Assembly: GCA_032821775.1 (NCBI GenBank)
Contig: JAVLRN010000082.1
Span: 1-14,916 of the forward strand
Direction: 5' to 3'
Length of the DNA: 14,916 bases
DNA from: Sanguinoderma infundibulare
Lineage: Eukaryota; Basidiomycota; Agaricomycetes; Polyporales; Polyporaceae
Shown in pieces: positions 1 through 14,916 of the stretch. Positions within the stretch are counted from its first letter, which is position 1. Every line of letters begins with the position of its first letter. Position numbers and translations under genes: made by a program. The notes under the pieces are model-generated. The model was not told the origin of the DNA and did no database searches. It saw nothing but the letters and a program-made list of their open reading frames with translations.

Positions 1-132
1 TTTTTTATTTTTTCTAACTAAAATAGTTCCATCACCTTCTAGTAAACCAACTCAAAATGGTACGATATAATTTTTTAATGTTGAATACGTAGAATTAATA
101 TACTCAATTTGTAATTTGTCTATAAAATTTAT
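1..132 (-). mobile_element. cox1 intron 10 (5' part) with start of a LAGLIDADG ORF
   Basis: Begins after GAT at coding nt 1104 (site 1107 type) and runs off the window. The exon 10 frame continues as INFIDKLQIEYINSTYSTL into FWVGLLEGDGTILVRK, a LAGLIDADG first motif with its acidic residues intact. The Trp is TGA (52-54), which confirms genetic code 4. The core is not visible here. Confidence 0.85.
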
Positions 133-12774
<12,642 letters not shown>

Positions 12775-12845
12775 AGATCTTTACCAGAATCGAACTGGTT
12801 CTAACTTCTTGAAGGGAAGCTGTACAACCTTTATACTTAAAGACC
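12775..12845 (-). tRNA. trnE: tRNA-Glu (TTC)
   Basis: 71 nt. Acceptor stem GGTCTTT/AAAGATC, 3-bp D stem GTA/TAC, anticodon stem GCTTC/GAAGT with loop CCTTCAA, T stem ACCAG/CTGGT with loop TTCGATT. Anticodon TTC. Base 33 is C instead of the near-universal T. Confidence 0.85.
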
Positions 12846-12853
12846 GGGATAAT

Positions 12854-12924
12854 AGCGAATAATGGAGTCGAACCGAATCTAACAGATCATGAGACTGTCG
12901 TGCTAACCGTTACACTATATCGCT
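12854..12924 (-). tRNA. trnM: tRNA-Met (CAT), with damaged 3' pairing
   Basis: 71 nt. D stem GTG/CAC and anticodon arm (loop CTCATGA) are good. The acceptor pairs cleanly only over its first 5 bp (AGCGA/TCGCT), and the T stem TTCGG/CCATT has only its two inner G-C pairs. Either the transcript is edited or this is a decaying copy. Confidence 0.72.
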
Positions 12925-12951
12925 TGAAGGATACACTATCTTTGAAACAAT

Positions 12952-13034
12952 ACGAACAAAGAGACTCGAACTCTTAAGGAATTACTTCCACTCCTGCTTA
13001 AAAGGAGATTGTTTACCAATTTCAACATGTTCGT
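12952..13034 (-). tRNA. trnL: tRNA-Leu (TAA)
   Basis: 83 nt, class II. Acceptor ACGAACA/TGTTCGT, D stem TTG/CAA, anticodon stem CTCCT/AGGAG with loop TTTAAGC, long variable arm GGAA/TTCC, T arm AGAG/CTCT around TTCGAGT. The anticodon TAA reads UUA/UUG, the main Leu codons here. Confidence 0.93.
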
Positions 13035-13123
13035 TAGTATTAAATACACTCTCTTTTATTAATTAAAAAAAAAATTAAATAAAATAAAATGTTAAATTTG
13101 TAAAAATAAAATATATTATTATA

Positions 13124-13198
13124 AGGCGTCAAGAGGAATTGAACCTCTGAAAAAAAGTATTAACAGTACTCCGCAATTACCACTCTGCCATGACACCT
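13124..13198 (-). tRNA. trnN: tRNA-Asn (GTT)
   Basis: 75 nt. Acceptor AGGTGTC/GACGCCT (one G.T), D stem GCA/TGC, anticodon stem GAGTA/TACTT with loop CTGTTAA, T stem AGAGG/CCTCT with loop TTCAATT. Confidence 0.92.
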
Positions 13199-13216
13199 AT
13201 CTATAAATAGATATAT

Positions 13217-13290
13217 ACGGTAGGCGCGATTCGAACACGCTATACATCTCCTCCCCAAAAGGAGCGACGAACCAATTTGTCATCTACCGT
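13217..13290 (-). tRNA. trnP: tRNA-Pro (TGG)
   Basis: 74 nt. Acceptor ACGGTAG/CTACCGT, D stem GAC/GTC, anticodon stem CTCCT/AGGAG with loop TTTGGGG, T stem GCGTG/CGCGC with loop TTCGAAT. Confidence 0.92.
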
Positions 13291-14585
13291 TTAAATTTTA
13301 AATAATTAAAATATAACTCTTCTTTTATTAATTAAAAATAATAGGGTATAATTAAAAAATTATCTATAAAGTATAAATAATGAAAAAATAATAAGTATCT
13401 TATTAACTTATAAAATATTAATTAGTTTAATAATATTTTACTTATATAAGCATTATAAATATGAAGGCGACTCTATAGATGAGTTAAAGTAAATAACATT
13501 TATATCTTAAAATTTTTAATTGGGATACCTGGTTCCATTATATGAAAAATATCCGATATGCCACAATTTAACTTATTAAGGATAATACACCCCTTAATCT
13601 ACTTAACTTAAAATAGTAATGTACAAATGAATAACAATATACAAAAATCTGCTAATGAAAAAAAAGAATAAATCTAGTAATTTAAAAAATTGGAAAAAAA
13701 AAAAAATCAGTATAATTTTTTAGTAAACCTAAACTAAATTAATTCATATCATTAATCAGGATATAATGTTGATTTAAACTTATTTTTGGTTAAATATCTA
13801 GAATCATTAAATTAATCCAAATCTAAAACTTCTACTAAAGCTAAATATGATCGTGAACCTATTATAGATATTAAAGATTTAGTTAATGGAACTAATAATT
13901 AATTAATATCCAGTATCAGATCTAATTCTAATTTTAATACAGATCCTACAATCGATTATGTTTCACTTAAAAAAAAAAGTAATATTTAATTGATTCAATT
14001 AAGGAAGAAAGATCTATTCCTAAACATAATACTCCCATTTGTTTTGGTATAAAGGTAATTAACAAAATTTATGTTACTTAAATGTTATAAAAAATGGTTA
14101 AAATTTACCTTACATATCCCATTATCTAAATTAACTTAAAATTTAAGATAGTTATTAACTAAAAAAATTAATATTTCCTCTGCTTACAAGAATATCTAAT
14201 GTTTTTTAGTAATTGGATAGTTATAAGGTACTACTATGAAAGAAAGCAAATTTATCTGGATTACTTAAATTCTATCCTATAGATTTACTTAATTTTAAGA
14301 AAAAAAATAATTAAATTAAGAATAATGAATGTAACAGATATATATAATATTCTTATACTAACTCAAAACTATTTTAATTTTCAGTACGATAATTTGAACT
14401 AGCTCTATTTTTCTCTTTTTAGTTAAATTATCCATATTCTATTTGAGATCTCGTTTTGTTAATTGGAATGTATTGTTTTATTAAAATTTTAAAAAGAATT
14501 TTTTTGTTTTTAAATTATATCGCTGATCTAAATTAGCTTTTCTATGCTACCTTAAAAAAAAAAAAAAATAAGGGGGAATAATTAT
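13291..14585. other. long AT-rich intergenic region without a clear gene
   Basis: About 1.3 kb. I see no tRNA, no standard mitochondrial gene and no intact ORF. It holds many A or T runs and short coding-like traces: a broken plus-strand stretch at 13819-14081 (listed separately) and a minus-strand run near 13500-13600 reading KLNCGISDIFHIMEPGIPIKN. Confidence 0.7.
13819..14081 (+). pseudogene. possible decayed plus-strand ORF
   Basis: Three consecutive coding-like segments with a stop (13900-13902) and then a frameshift near 13985: KAKYDREPIIDIKDLVNG, then SSIRSNSNFNTDPTIDYVSL, then DSIKEERSIPKHNTPICFG, ending at 14081. The residue mix looks protein-like rather than random for such AT-rich DNA. 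Family unknown; it may be a remnant of an inserted plasmid or a lost ORF. It is the only coding trace on the plus strand. Confidence 0.3.
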
Positions 14586-14916
14586 TTATCTTATACTAGA
14601 TCTAGCTAAAACCCCTTCAACTTCGGTTAATAATGCATATATCATAACAATCGATGAGAAATCCTCTATATAGGGACCTCTTTCTAAAACATTATTAAAA
14701 ATAATATTATTATTATAAACCCCTATTCCATTTGTTTGATTTAATACACTTTCGAATCTAGTTAAATTATCTGAATTAAGACCTATTGCTCTATTTAAGA
14801 CCCCATGTTCATCAGCCATTATCACTGAATTATTCCTTAATAAAGGTTCAGCAGCAATAACTCTTTGACTTATAGTCGATAGTATAAAGTTATACCATCT
14901 ACCGATTAAATTGAGA
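14586..14916 (-). CDS. unrecognised ORF, 3' part
   Basis: The frame enters at the window edge (LNLIGRWYNFILSTISQRVIAAE...) and runs 109 codons to a TAA at 14586; the start lies outside. Includes NNSVIMADEHGVLNRAIGLN and ERGPYIEDFSSIVMIYALLTEVEGVLARSS. I do not recognise it as any standard mitochondrial protein or endonuclease. Same strand as cox1 and the tRNAs. The balanced composition (few Lys/Asn runs) favours a real protein, possibly from a mitochondrial plasmid or a lineage-specific ORF. Confidence 0.5.
   Translation of the reverse strand, partial: LNLIGRWYNFILSTISQRVIAAEPLLRNNSVIMADEHGVLNRAIGLNSDNLTRFESVLNQTNGIGVYNNNIIFNNVLERGPYIEDFSSIVMIYALLTEVEGVLARSSIR

Noticed and set aside
13558..13611. 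Plus-strand MPQF start resembling fungal atp8
   Set aside because: Only 17 codons before a stop and no similarity to ATP8 beyond MPQ.

Overview
This window is fungal mitochondrial DNA, most likely from a basidiomycete (Agaricomycete-like). The reasons are its AT richness, mitochondrial tRNAs, a cytochrome oxidase subunit 1 (cox1) protein of basidiomycete type (for example [25 protein letters not shown] and [12 protein letters not shown]), and UGA read as tryptophan (genetic code 4). The species assignment is inference. All recognisable genes lie on the minus strand.

Layout in the direction of transcription, from high to low coordinates. At the right edge (14586-14916) is the 3' end of an unrecognised ORF. 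Next comes about 1.3 kb of AT-rich sequence with only decayed coding traces (13291-14585). Then five tRNA genes follow: Pro(TGG), Asn(GTT), Leu(TAA), Met(CAT) and Glu(TTC), at 13290-12775. A leader of about 280 bases precedes cox1, which fills the rest of the window (12494 to 133) and runs off the left edge.

cox1 is a mosaic of at least ten exons, together 1104 nt or 368 codons, separated by ten group I introns, the last cut by the window edge. The smallest exons are 22 and 27 nt. I placed the junctions by keeping the COX1 protein continuous, by the usual exon-ending U and intron-ending G, and in several cases by finding the P1 pairing with a U.G wobble at the 5' splice site. Introns 1-3 and 5-9 carry group IB-like P, Q, R and S core elements. 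Intron 4 is of another subgroup.

The introns carry homing-endonuclease genes at different stages of life. Apparently intact: LAGLIDADG in introns 6, 7 and 8 and GIY-YIG in intron 9. The intron 10 LAGLIDADG is cut by the window edge. Open reading frame but catalytic Asp replaced by Ala: intron 5. Decayed: intron 1 (Asp to Tyr plus two frameshifts), intron 2 (GIY-YIG with about three frameshifts), intron 3 (both catalytic acids lost plus stops), and a second relic inside intron 5. Intron 4 instead holds a strange 134-residue acidic Gly/Ser/Thr/Glu-rich ORF and a tenfold perfect 9-bp repeat. These two features and the intron 5 arrangement are the most unusual items here.
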